Of a stretch of DNA of 64,000 bases, positions 51,301 through 61,800 are shown piece after piece; the stretch's first letter is position 1, and each line of letters opens with the position of its first letter. Source of the DNA: Saccharomycopsis crataegensis (Eukaryota; Ascomycota; Saccharomycetes; Ascoideales; Saccharomycopsidaceae). Made by a program: the position numbers and the translations under genes. The stretch is from contig NW_027043831.1 of assembly GCF_037102585.1 (NCBI RefSeq), positions 619,021 through 683,020 on the forward strand, in the 5' to 3' direction. The notes beneath the pieces are model-generated. The model was given only the letters and a program-made list of their open reading frames with translations, ran no database searches and was not told where the DNA came from.

Positions 51301-51805
51301 CAAGAAAAAAAGAGCCAGAATTGATAAACATAAATTATCCACCACTTTAACCAATATCCAAGAAGTCACCCAAACGAAACAAAACTCTTTCTGGAAGAGA
51401 CTCCACAAATACCAACATAATAGCCCTGGTTACTTTGAAAACATACACATATTCCACTTAGGTGCTGAACAATTTTTTTACCAACATAGAAAATGTCACT
51501 ATTGCGGGCTCGAAACCGTCTCTCAAGACCAACAACATGAATCACCAGAACTCCAAGTCAAGATCAAAATGACCCATTTCCTAATTCAATGCCCATTATC
51601 AACCGAGTTATGGTCAAGATTGAAAATCCCAATTCCATTAGCATGGAATAACTTAATCGCTCCCAATCATTCAGAATCAACAATCAAAAAGATCGACCGC
51701 TATCTATGCTATCAACGCAAACTCTCACGCCTAAGATATCATAACCAAATTGATTGGAACACATCAATTAACAACTTGATTTATATCATTACTACTGGGA
51801 GCTGA
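48335..51805 (+). CDS. LINE-A ORF2, copy 2 (endonuclease / reverse transcriptase)
   Basis: An intact 1156-residue ORF with the same motifs as copy 1: FQEL, GGDFNN, STHDS, YRPIALIN, YADD, and the CHYC zinc motif. It differs at seven residues (DQL for DQI, CLI for CLN, YEI for YET, GNSC for GNSS, QLN for QLS, KRD for KRE, TLN for TLS). None is in a catalytic motif. The alternative start at 48374 overlaps the ORF1 stop. ORF2 may still work in trans although ORF1 of this copy is broken. Confidence 0.93.
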   Translation: MAQMSQKTPLIHKMSKLSIISQNIQRLRLDDSKILHLSNQYNISMFQELNLGEDFLFQHQNKKIYKNTPSSRTAIIIEDHIKVVDHSLLTIAVLSQLQVYITDAIIEQDANNWLWLINIYNPSADYQKQILLQNQLSITLQTQLTALRARSNNKTINIILGGDFNNFVNSRDSANFRSREQRSSESLKKLIKTFKLADIYEHPKLHQIKKNWTNQSTTEESSRRIDRFYISQSMISDKNRFHIQMSQQNYLKSSSTHDSIILEINTQPHAMTYIPQHNIIKNHIIQWLLKIKFPPTVNSTSDLISEIRLKLNFLTMVHKKITENTDEPNYYDHIRTRFHQHSRPRPIKALKASDGALLTSQQDMLLEVTNYYQKLYDGSRGSKSSENIERFINASLGDQLPLTNTESNNLNKPITMTELEYAVTESNTQSAPGVDGIPYGVYKSLFPQIKHILLKEFNQILSSGEIPFNYRTIKFTLIPKPNKDVQKVENYRPIALINTNLKLFSSIINARLLPFLQKIIGPNQVGFIPERSSFSNITIFGDLLSSLISPQDKPHVNHSTNHRIMLADFEKAFDQISHLYLKILLRKLNFGKMTETIHAILTKALGTICLINITGPSFPLRNGTLQGNPLSPTIFALALEPFLRAIQRLNKGFSYNHKIQPNIIPRVKYLAYADDVTLFLRDHNDFKNTMKIIQAFEQVSGSKLNKSKSRLIVPCDQIPFQSDFQIDIADNNYEIQYLGVKIGNSCQTWPNTLQKDISTKYYMTNMSSLPISSQIVGYNTYILSKLYYHEIHAPMLPDQIDLLEQSIKNQVNKKLKISMDTLKTSPLKGGYGMVDIKSQLNYRKAKIFQQLFLKSLNPYCQLLRFKLQLAINMIIKQNLSEEEQSIQGYIKTQYWWRLILGDQINIKNKRDSRSILNQVINLPMFTTAEKCAFVAWYKLLSKPISQQQTLNPMNIKHSDLAKSIQDGIPTIYQMEIPKLVMEFEHKQGSKKKRARIDKHKLSTTLTNIQEVTQTKQNSFWKRLHKYQHNSPGYFENIHIFHLGAEQFFYQHRKCHYCGLETVSQDQQHESPELQVKIKMTHFLIQCPLSTELWSRLKIPIPLAWNNLIAPNHSESTIKKIDRYLCYQRKLSRLRYHNQIDWNTSINNLIYIITTGS

Positions 51806-52018
51806 ATAGTCGATCAAAACAAAAAAGAAAAAAAAAATTAACAAAAACAATAACAAAAAAAACATTTTATTTAAATACTAATAATTATCACTAAAGGGTT
51901 TTTCACCATATGATATGGTTTTCCCTAACATATATAATGAGCATTAGCTTATAAGATTTTACATAGATATATATAATTATATATTTATTAATAAATCGAA
52001 CTTTGAAAGGAAAAAAAA

Positions 52019-52912
52019 TATAAAGAAACGTACAATCAGGTTGAAGCCAATGAAGATTGGAATTGAAGATTTGAAAAATTCAATTGAAAAAGGGATTCCT
52101 GAAAAATATCAACAACACATTCCAATTAGAATTAAGGATTTTGACCATACTAAAGGAAGTAAAAAACAACGGGAAAAACAAGATGTGGACAAGATGTCAA
52201 AAACACTCATGGATATTACTGGGGTGAATCAGAAACAAGTTGATAACTTTTGGCATAACCTCAAAAAATTCAACCAACATTTCCCGGGGAAATATCAAAA
52301 TATTCACATCTTTCATTTGGGCATTGAAAATCACAATTACGTAAATAATCATTGTGACTATTGCAGCAAAAAATTAACCAGATATGATGAACCCCAATAT
52401 GCCCCAAAGGAAATCCAATTTGAAATCATGAAGCACCATCTTATTGAATGTCCATTGGCCCAGAAACTTTGGAAAAAAATTGACTTGAATATCCCATTAA
52501 CCTGGCAAACAATCATTACCCCTGCCACCAACATGAACGAAACCAGAATGATCGATAGATATCTAGGTTTCCAACGAAAATTATCAAGATTGAAATCCAA
52601 AAGGCATTTCAATTGTCATATGGCCGTTGATTCAATGATCTTCTTGCTTGAAAGCAATATCTTTTAAGCGGAGAAGAAAAAATAGGTGGGGAAAAACAAG
52701 AAAATAAAATCAAAAAAAAAAATAAAATCAAAAAAAAAACAACAATTAAAAACCTTAAAAACGCATAAAAACATTTTTTCTCAATAATAGGGTTTTTCAC
52801 CATTAATGGTTTTCCCTTAACACTTTAATTTTCAAACTACATTAAGTAGTTTATGAGATATATAGTTATATAATTAATTAATATATTGAATTTTGTCTTT
52901 AAAAAAAAAAAA
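52019..52912 (+). mobile_element. LINE-C fragment, 5'-truncated, with poly(A)
   Basis: It begins at the LINE-A poly(A) and ends in A12 (52901-52912). Its 3' UTR has the hairpin GGGTTTTTCACCATTAATGG with TTTTCCC (about 52790-52816), the counterpart of that in LINE-A. Confidence 0.85.
52020..52667 (+). CDS. LINE-C ORF2 C-terminal fragment
   Basis: About 215 codons align with the end of LINE-A ORF2. NIHIFHLG is identical, and CDYC ... HHLIEC is the terminal zinc motif. The upstream open codons come from the junction. The stop is TAA 52665-52667. It represents a family related to LINE-A but clearly diverged, and it lacks endonuclease and RT. Confidence 0.8.
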   Translation: MKKRTIRLKPMKIGIEDLKNSIEKGIPEKYQQHIPIRIKDFDHTKGSKKQREKQDVDKMSKTLMDITGVNQKQVDNFWHNLKKFNQHFPGKYQNIHIFHLGIENHNYVNNHCDYCSKKLTRYDEPQYAPKEIQFEIMKHHLIECPLAQKLWKKIDLNIPLTWQTIITPATNMNETRMIDRYLGFQRKLSRLKSKRHFNCHMAVDSMIFLLESNIF

Positions 52913-54884
52913 TGCCCGTTCCTTCGCCTCCGTTGTCGCTTCTACTCTTGCCCCAGAAGAAATGGAAAATTCTTCTACGACCACGGTCAACCCCTTTAAT
53001 GGGAGGAAAGAAATCGACAGGGAAAATGACCCTCTTTTCCGAAAATTCGCTAACGCGTTTTACTGGCCTTTCCTCATCAAGGACCTCAAGTTCTACTACA
53101 GGGAAGTGTTGGAGCACTTCATTGAATGCTACAACAATAATGATCATATTTATCAATCTACACTGTATAAAATCCGTCCAGATGATCCAGACAGAATGAT
53201 GGAATATCATAATACTTTGTTCATTGTTGAGTACTTTAGCCAACAATCTAGAACAAAGATTGACATGGAAATGAAACGTCTTGCAGGTCTTACCACCAAT
53301 GAAAAATTACAGCTCTTCAGACAAATTTACAAATTGAACCAAGGTAATTTGCATTTCAAAATCCCAAAACCATTGATGCAAGGAAGCTCCGCAGAAATCC
53401 AATTGGCTCTCATTAAATTCGCTTTGATGGACCTAGCTAATCAACAACAACAGCTCCTTGAATCTGGGAACATCGAGGAAACTGAACGTCATCAAAGAAC
53501 AAAATTGGAGTATGATTTAAGACATTCCCAGGAAGTCATTTATATCAACTCTGATGAAAATGAAATTGTCATTCCTGGAAGTTTTTTCCCTGATTTCCCT
53601 CTGCCAGACGACAAATTCAAAAAAAGAAAAATATCATTCATCAATCATATCAATGAGTTTTTACAAATAAGCACTGAAACCACAACTTATAAACCCAAAA
53701 TTGTGATTGACGAATATGTTGAACGTCATTTTATTGAAATCGAAGTCCAAACTAGTAACAGAGATGCTTTAAACGACATATTGGAGTCCCACTTCCAACA
53801 ACATAAGATCCCATACGATGCCTTTAATTTTGTTGATTTGCAAGCTTGCATAACATCTGACCCCTTCCAAAGAAATAGATTCTATGGTATGATAAACTTG
53901 GAAAAAGATACAGAACTACCAATTATCTCATCCAAGATTTTGAAAATCAAACTCTTGACCCATTGTTTCCACTGTACTAGCTGTGGTTCCAGGAAGCATA
54001 CCAAGTTCTCTTGTCCTGAGCGGAACTGTATCATCTGTAAAAAACCAGGCCACATTGGACCAGAATGCCCAATTAAACGTCATTCTAAGAAAACCAAGAT
54101 CACCCCACAAAAAGAATCCCTGAATCAAAATGTTGCACATGAAGCAAATAGCTCCTTCAAAGTTGTTACTGGAAAGAAGAGAACCATTTTGAACAGAGAC
54201 TCAAAACTACAACCAAACAGAAAGGACCGTTCCCAAAGACAAGTTCCAGATAAGCAGGTTGGGCAAAACCCATTCAATGTCTTAGCTGGAGATACTTCGG
54301 AATTGGATATTACGGAACCCGGCGTGGAAGCTGAAGGGAACAACACCAACCAGCCATCTCAAAAGACTGAGAAACCCCAAAAATCATCCACAAATACATC
54401 CCCATCATTTACCAGTTCCAATCCTACCCAACCAAGACATTCATCCCCAAAACCATTATCCCCAGTCTCATCCCCTTCAACCACAAAATCCAACACCATC
54501 TATTCTCAACATGACACCTCCCCAATTCTCGTGCCAAAAACTCCAGCCAAGGAACCCTCCTCCACTCCTAACAAGAGTTCTCATAACCTGAGTTCTAAGA
54601 CCCGGAGGACATCTCAAAATACAACTGTTCACCAGAGCAACCAAGACCTGGAACGGCTGACTAAGGGAAACCTGAAAGCCGACAAACATGATGGAGAACC
54701 GGTAAATTTACTGGCTTTCCTCGATGAACACTATTCAAGCAATGACGATGATGACTCAGATTATGAACCAGATGATCACCAGAGTGATCACATTGAAATT
54801 GACTCCCTGGATAATCCGAATGATGATGATGATAATGACGATGATGAGCTGATATCAGATATCAGCATAAATGAATCCAATTAA
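52913..54884 (+). CDS. LINE-B ORF1 (5' end truncated)
   Basis: The frame is open across the poly(A) junction; genuine sequence starts with ARSFASVVAS. The first in-frame ATG is 52962. About 650 residues encode an ORF1 protein with two CCHC knuckles, CTSCGSRKHTKFSC and CIICKKPGHIGPEC (about residues 370-402). A Ser/Pro/Thr-rich tail and an acidic end (SNDDDDSDYEPDD) follow. The product should bind LINE RNA in a ribonucleoprotein. TAA (54882-54884) is followed after two bases by the ATG of ORF2. Confidence 0.85.
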
Positions 54885-54886
54885 TC

Positions 54887-57800
54887 ATGACTACCCATAA
54901 GAAATCCTTCAATCTAATATCTCAAAATATTCAGAGATATCATTTCACCTCCCAACATCACCTCTCCAAATACAACAAACAGCACATCCTTTTCTTTCAA
55001 GAACTTCCGAAAGACTGTGAGGCTTTGATCCGAAACTTCCATCAACATTCCTTTCATGTAAATAATTCCCCTTACCCCCGAGCGGCTATACTATTGAGAA
55101 ATATCCCCTCCATGGGCACGGTAATACTAAAAAATTTCATTTCCGATAAACTTGAGTCACATCTAACCGGATACCTTACTGATCTAGTAATATCTTGGAA
55201 TGATGGCAAAACTCTATTATTATTGATAAACCTATACAACCCAACTGGACAACAAAAAGCCCAATTGACTATTCATTCCCAGTTGCACCAGCTACTCGGT
55301 GAGTTGTTGGGCCATTTGGCTATCAAATACCCAAACTCACACATCGAAATAGTGGTTGGAGGAGATTTCAACAATATCTTAGAAATTCCAAAATCAAAAA
55401 AAAATAAAAAAATTCTGAAACATCTAAAAAAACTAAACGATTTCATTGAATGCTTCAATCTCAAAGACGCTTTCTACCTCCTGCTGTCCAAAGGTCTCCC
55501 TTCCACTAACCGAGCCTCAAACGGTAAAAATCGTCGCTTAGATCGATTTTATATTTCTGAGGGTTTGTTGGAGAATACTGCTCTTAGCCAGACAAATACC
55601 CTTGGTACTATTTCCACACATGACGAAATTAGCATCAAATTTGCCCTCTCCTTTAATTTAGTGCAACTAGGACCAAAGCGTTTCAAATTGCACAACCAAC
55701 TAATACCATTTATTGCTAACTCCAAGAAGTTATCACAATTGCCATCCATATCCCATTTGATTGCAGAGATCCGACTGTTAGCACCACTAACAAAAACGGC
55801 ATTGAACTCTCTCCAACGCAGTGACCCATCTATTTTACCTGACCCTTATGAAAGATTGAACTCTGTTTTTAAACAGAACCCAAACACAAATCCAATTGAT
55901 GCTTTTGTCATTGCTGGAGATAGGAAACTCACCGATATTCAAGATTTATTGGCCCATGCCACGTCCTATTACAAGGACATTTTTTCTGCTAAAGACTACC
56001 ATGATCCGAATGCCATTCGCCAATACCTCCTAACGACGATCTCTTCCAGGAAACTAATGGCCCACGAAGCTATACAGTTAGATAACCCAATTATCGAACT
56101 GGAGATCAAGGACGCAATATGGCAGGCAAACTCAAAGAGTGAGCCTGGTCCTGATGGAATCCCTTATACATTCTATAAGGAAGCCTGGGAAAACATTAAG
56201 CATATCCTCCTCCAAGAATTCAACACTATCCTTTCCGCTGGGTCAATCCCTATTGACTATAGTCTGGTTTTGATTACATTAATCCTCAAACCCAGGAAAA
56301 ATAAAGAGTTTTTACCCAATTATAGGCCAATCTCATTAATTAACACTAATATGCGCATCCTCGCTATAGTGTTAAACAACCGATTACTCAAATTCATCCC
56401 TCAGCTTGTGGGTTCCGAACAAACTGGTTTCGTCCCAGGACGTACGTCCTTCGAGCAAATTGCTGCTTTCAAAGAAGTCTTCCACTCAATGAGACCAGAA
56501 TCCAACCTTTTTCAATTGCTGCGCACCTCCAAAATCCTTGTGGCTGACTTTCAAAAGGCTTTTGATAGTATCTCGCATGCATACCTAGACCACCTCTTCC
56601 AAATTCTAAACCTTGGTACAAATTTTCGCCGATTACTAATAAACATCTTGAAATCAGCAACTGCTTCCATAATGATCAACAACTTTCATGGTCCGCTATT
56701 TAAGTTAGCCTCGGGCACCTTACAGGGCAATCCAATAAGCCCCAGTATCTTTCTCTTGGCCATACAACCTTTATTAGAAAATATTCAAACAAAAAATCAT
56801 GGCATAAAATTAGAAGTCCGGAATGAATTGACCATTTCCATGCAACCACTGGGTAAAGACTTTGCCATCCAGAATCCCATGAACCCCGATATCCTGATAA
56901 AGGTCACAGCATTTGCTGATGATGTCACCATATTTGTAAAAGATGACACTGAATTATTCACCACCCTCCAATACATCAAGGACTTTGAAAAATATTCAGG
57001 CAGTACCCTTAGCACCGATAAATCCAAGCTATACCATACAGCCGAATATCATCGCACCTTTGGACCCTTGACAAAACTACCCTATGAACAGGTCCCTGTC
57101 TTTACCTCCACTCCCTCAATAGTGTACTTGGGTATTCCACTAAACACACCACTACATCAAGATCAGGTATTGAAAAACATCAAATACAAATATTATCTCA
57201 CACAAATGCACCATCTCAGCTTAGCGGAAAAGGTATTGGGGTACAATACTTACATTATCCCTAAACTCTTATATCGTGCAATGCATCAGCCCCTTTCTAA
57301 CTCTACCACCACTAAGATTGAGGAATCATTTCAACACCTTTGTCGCAGGATTGGCAGCCTATCCCTTTCCACCCTCAAAACTTCCACCCAGATGGGAGGA
57401 TATGGAATGCTCGATCTCAAAAACCACTTCCTATATCGGTACGCACACGTCATATACCAACTACTAACATCCCTGGAAAAATATTTATATCACCAAATCT
57501 TGAGATATAAAATCCAATACGCCATTAACACCCAAATCCAAGTGGAATCTCTACTTGATCAATACCAAAAATCTCAACTCCATCCAGAATCTCACTTTCA
57601 AAGAATTGGAAGTATGATTGACAGAAACTCCATCCAAACACATATATGGTACTTTCCGTTACTTGGCTACCAACTCTCATATCCTGGCAGCTCCACCAAG
57701 AAAATTACCCTTTCTGACATTGTCAAAAGCAACATTTTCTCACTAGAAGAGAAAAAATACCTCAAATCATGGTCGATTTTATTTGATCTAGAGAACCAGG

Positions 57801-58445
57801 GAAAAACAAGGTATCACAGATGCAGAAGATTGAAGATTGAAGATTGAAGATATCCAGGACAATTTAGCAAAACCAGTACCAGAGAAATACAAGGCCCACC
57901 ATCAAAAAATGTTCACTTTTGATTTTAAGAACGGCAGCAAACAGGAACAACTCAAACGAGACGTCTCCAAAGCATCAACAACATTGACCAAAATCACATA
58001 CCCCCTGGAGCCACAACAAAGAAAATTTTGGAAACAGATTAACCAGATCAAAAGGTGGGTACCGGGTTCAATGGAGAACCTCCACCTCATGATGTTGGGG
58101 CTCACATTGTTCAAATCAACAAATTCCCGTTGCCATGTTTGTAATTTTCCTCCAGAAAATTGGAACACCAACCCCAGGGATCCTGACCATATCAAGGAAG
58201 CCTACATCACCCATTACTACATAAATTGCACAGTATCAAGAAACTTATGGAAAATATTAAAAATGGGAATATCTCAAACATGGGATAACATCATATTGCA
58301 TCAACATCAGAAACAAACTATGATAAAATTGGATCGCTTCGCTTATTACATTGAAAAATATAATAGGGTACGAAGGTCAAATAATGCAGATTGGACAAAT
58401 CAATCAATGAAAACATTATTATATCTTATTACAGCGGTCTACTAA
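54887..58445 (+). pseudogene. LINE-B ORF2, frameshifted by an extra AGATTGA unit
   Basis: The first part (54887-57847, 986 residues) has the endonuclease (SQNIQ, FQEL, GGDFNN, RRLDRFY, STHDE) and RT (YRPISLIN, DFQKAFD, GTLQGNPISP, FADD). The second part (57837-58445) holds the C-terminal domain with CHVC ... HYYINC. At 57825-57845 there are three AGATTGA units, whereas the truncated copy at 28400-28430 has two and reads through. The 7-bp gain truncates this protein before its C-terminal domain. The source of new LINE-B copies must be elsewhere. Confidence 0.88.
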
Positions 58446-58694
58446 AAAATTAAAATAACCATAAAACAAAATAAAAATAAAAATAAAAATAATATTAAAA
58501 ATAAAAATAAAAATAGTCAATATCTTAAAGGGGGTTTTTAGTGAGTAGAAATCTCACACTGTTGAATATTAATTTAAAAAAATTGAAATTCTTCGTCTTT
58601 TGAAGATTTTCCTCCTCAAAACCAAGAACAAGTTTATATAATTATATACTTATGAGATTTAATATAAATCGAAATTATTGGAAAAAAAAAAAAA
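58446..58694 (+). other. LINE-B 3' UTR with hairpin and poly(A)
   Basis: A short AAAATA repeat is followed by GGGGGTTTTTAGTGAG ... CTCACAC (stem GTGAG/CTCAC) and TCTTTTGAAGATTTTCCTCC. Both blocks recur in SINE S1 (9132-9210). Confidence 0.75.
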
Positions 58695-58852
58695 AGGATT
58701 GATTTAGTAATACTCTCTGAAGAACCAGAGATCATATATATTGAAAACTTTTCATAATCGACGACTATAATTATATACTAATGGTTATGAGCTTATGGTT
58801 ATGAGCACGTGTATCATTGCCTATAACCAATAGCTCAAACCATACTACAACA
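58695..58852 (-). repeat. Gyp2 3' LTR, proximal piece
   Basis: 158 bp identical to 63471-63628. It starts with AGGATTGA, duplicated at 41734, and ends CTACAACA. Confidence 0.93.
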
Positions 58853-58864
58853 ATTCCCCCCGTC
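58853..58864 (-). other. Gyp2 polypurine tract
   Basis: On the element's strand GACGGGGGGAAT lies directly before the 3' LTR. It overlaps the end of the gag-pol ORF. Confidence 0.7.
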
Positions 58865-61800
58865 AAGATCTTCTATTCAAACTTTGAAAGGAACGACCCA
58901 ACAACGGTTTTCTACAGATAGGAATACTAGAAGAACCATAGAAGTCCTTAATGGACTCATAGAGGTTCTTCTGTAAACCCAGTGGAACACTATCCACAAA
59001 AACATCAACCGGGACCGTAAAGCAATGACCAGGACGAGCCATCCGAAAGGTAACATCAAAAGACCTAGTGTCAGGATCATATCCTAAAATACCATTAACC
59101 TCAGAAGCTCTAGCTTTAAATTCATTAACAGTCCGGGGAAGATCAATAAAAGCAGCTTCAGGCACCGAATAAGGACGTAAAAACCTCGCATTAATCACCC
59201 TTGATTTAAGGTTTAATATCGGTAAATCAATTTCAAAACTATTCTTGTTAATAACCTTGACTACTTTAAAAGGACCAAAATACACATCAGTCACTTTTTT
59301 GTATCGAGTACTATTCGTGTACGCTTCGCGATGCACAAGCACGTACTGACCAACTGTATAATCATCAAAGCTTGCTCCTGCATTGGCACTTATATCCATC
59401 CGGTGCTGATACAGGGATAATTGTTCTGAAACGGCCCAATGAATTGCCCTCAATCTCTTCCCCCACTCACTAATCAGGTGATGAGCAATATCAACAACTT
59501 GAGGTTCAGACAATTGAAGCAACGGTTGGCGACCAAAAACCGCTTGGAAAGGCGAAATACCGGTAGCCGAGTGAATAGATGAATTGATAGCAGTCTGAGC
59601 CACAGCCAAATAACTCAACCAATCACCTTTATTTTCAGAAACAAAAGTACGAAGGAGCTGTACTACCTTCTTGTTAGCGGCTTCTGCCACACCATTTCCA
59701 CGAGGGTTGTTAGCAGCCGTGAGATGATACTTAAATCCCATAATCTTCGAAATATCCTTGGCAATGCTATTAGCCCAACGAATATCACGATCAGAGCGAA
59801 TAAAACACGGAATACCATAATACACAAATACATTATGGAACAACACCTTAGCAACACCCATTGTATCAATCTGTTTGTTGCATCCAATAAAAATAGAAAA
59901 TTTCGAAAAATCATCAACAACGGTAAGGATAGCATCACATCCTCCACATTCCGGCAATCCAGTAATCATATCAATCAGAATTCTTTGGAAAGTGAATCCT
60001 GGAGGATCAACAGCCATAATAGGATGGGAATGGTGTTGGCGTATTTTTGTTCTCAAACAAGTATCACATCCACCAACTACTGCAGTGACAATCTTCATAA
60101 GATTTCGCATATAAAACTTAGAAGATAGCCCGAGGTATAATTGAGTTATCCCGGCATGCATTCTGCCATGCTCATACTCAATTAACCTACGGGCCCGCAG
60201 CGCCCCAACAACCCGGCGCCACGGAGATTGATTGGTACGTCCAAACAATTTACCATCAATCAATTTAAAATTCTTCAAAATACCCTGACTCACATCGAGT
60301 CTATCACCATTAACATCTTCTTCATCAATTCTCGTTTCTGCGACATCGCTGGCATTATCACTTGCTTTATTATCCTTGTCCTCAATTAACCTTAAACTGT
60401 TACTAATCTCCGCAAAATACTCATCCGATTCAATCGAAGCCTTGATTTCTGCTTCAGTTAAATTAACTGCAGGGATTACCGATTCCAAAGCCCCCACATA
60501 ACGAGAGAGGTAATCAGCTAACTCATTTGTTGTACCCTTGACATATTCTAACACAATATCAAACTCAGCGAGTTTAGTAATCCATCTTTTAACCCTGTCA
60601 TTTTCAGCTTCCTTATTTCCTTTAAGCAACACAGACAAGGATTGGTGATCAGTCTTTACCACAATTCTATGACCAAATATCAAATGGGCCGTCTTGTCTA
60701 ATAAGTAGACAACGGCTAAAAGTTCTTTATCTCTAATTGGATAATTCTTTTCGTGGATTGAAAGGCTCCGCAGGTAATAACCAACAATTTGCAGCTCATC
60801 GGACCCAGGGATTAACTGTTTCAATACCCCCCCAATTGCAATTCCTGAAGCATCAGACTCAATTACAAATACAGTAGCGGGATCAGTCGAAAGTGGAACA
60901 CTTAGTACCTTGGTTTCCAACAAGGCTTGCTTCAAAGAAGCGAACCTTTTGGAAACTGTCTCCATATCCCATTCGAGATTTTTGGAGACAAATTGGTAAA
61001 GTTCAACCACTAAGTCCGAATAGCTGGCAACGAAATGACGGAAATAATTCGTGAATCCAAGAGTTTTCTGCAACTCCTTGGCATTCACAGGGGTCTTCAA
61101 TTTCCGAATTACTTCCCTAGTATCATCAGGGATTTCAACTCCATCCGGACCAATTTCCCAACCAAGAAAGCGAACCTTAGAGCTCATAAAACTGCATTTC
61201 AGCCTTTTCAAAAACAACTTGTTCTCCCGACACACATCAAAAAACTGCTTGAGCAAACCCAAATGCTCTTCCCTGTTTGGCGACGCCAAGAGAACATCAT
61301 CAACATAATTACGGGCAGTTGAAAGGTGTGATATTTTCTTGGCTAAGTATGATTGTAGGTGTGAAGGGGCTGATGTGAGTCCGAAGGGTAATCTCAAGTA
61401 CTCGTACTTGAGCCCTTCAAACTCAAAAGCCGTGAATCTACTAGAATTCTCATCGAGGGTAAGTTGATGAAAGCCTTCCGTTAAATCCACGGTTGAGAAC
61501 ACCTTATTGGCCAGAAAGATCTGGATCAATTCATCGTAACTGGGAAGGTTCTGATTAAACCTTTTCAATAAAAGGTTGATTTGACGAAAATCAATAACCA
61601 AACGAATCTCCCCAGTCTTCTTCTTGACAACTAGAAAAGGTGAAGAATAAGGCGAGTTAGAGGGTTGAATAAGTTTAGAATCAACCATACGCCTAATATG
61701 ATTTCTAACCTCATGCAAAAGAGCAATCTTAACCTTCGGAATATACGGGGTCGTTGGAACTTCTTCCGACATCGGTTCAAGCCTGATATTATCTGCCCCC

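Larger units (their letters stand above)
41742..52018 (+). mobile_element. LINE-A copy 2, split by Cop1
   Basis: The element starts after AGGATTGA (41734-41741). The same octamer follows the last poly(A) of the LINE chain at 58695, so the octamer is the target duplication of the first LINE inserted. The element holds ORF1 (with one nonsense codon and Cop1 inside), an intact ORF2, and a 3' UTR with a short poly(A) at 52011-52018. The 5' leader is only about 30 nt, so it is near full length. Confidence 0.9.
52913..58694 (+). mobile_element. LINE-B copy 2, nearly full length, ORF2 frameshifted
   Basis: The element starts directly at the LINE-C poly(A), slightly truncated in the first codons of ORF1. 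It contains ORF1, ORF2, a 3' UTR with the GTGAG/CTCAC hairpin (58541-58557) and poly(A) 58681-58694. AGGATTGA of the Gyp2 LTR follows. Confidence 0.9.
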
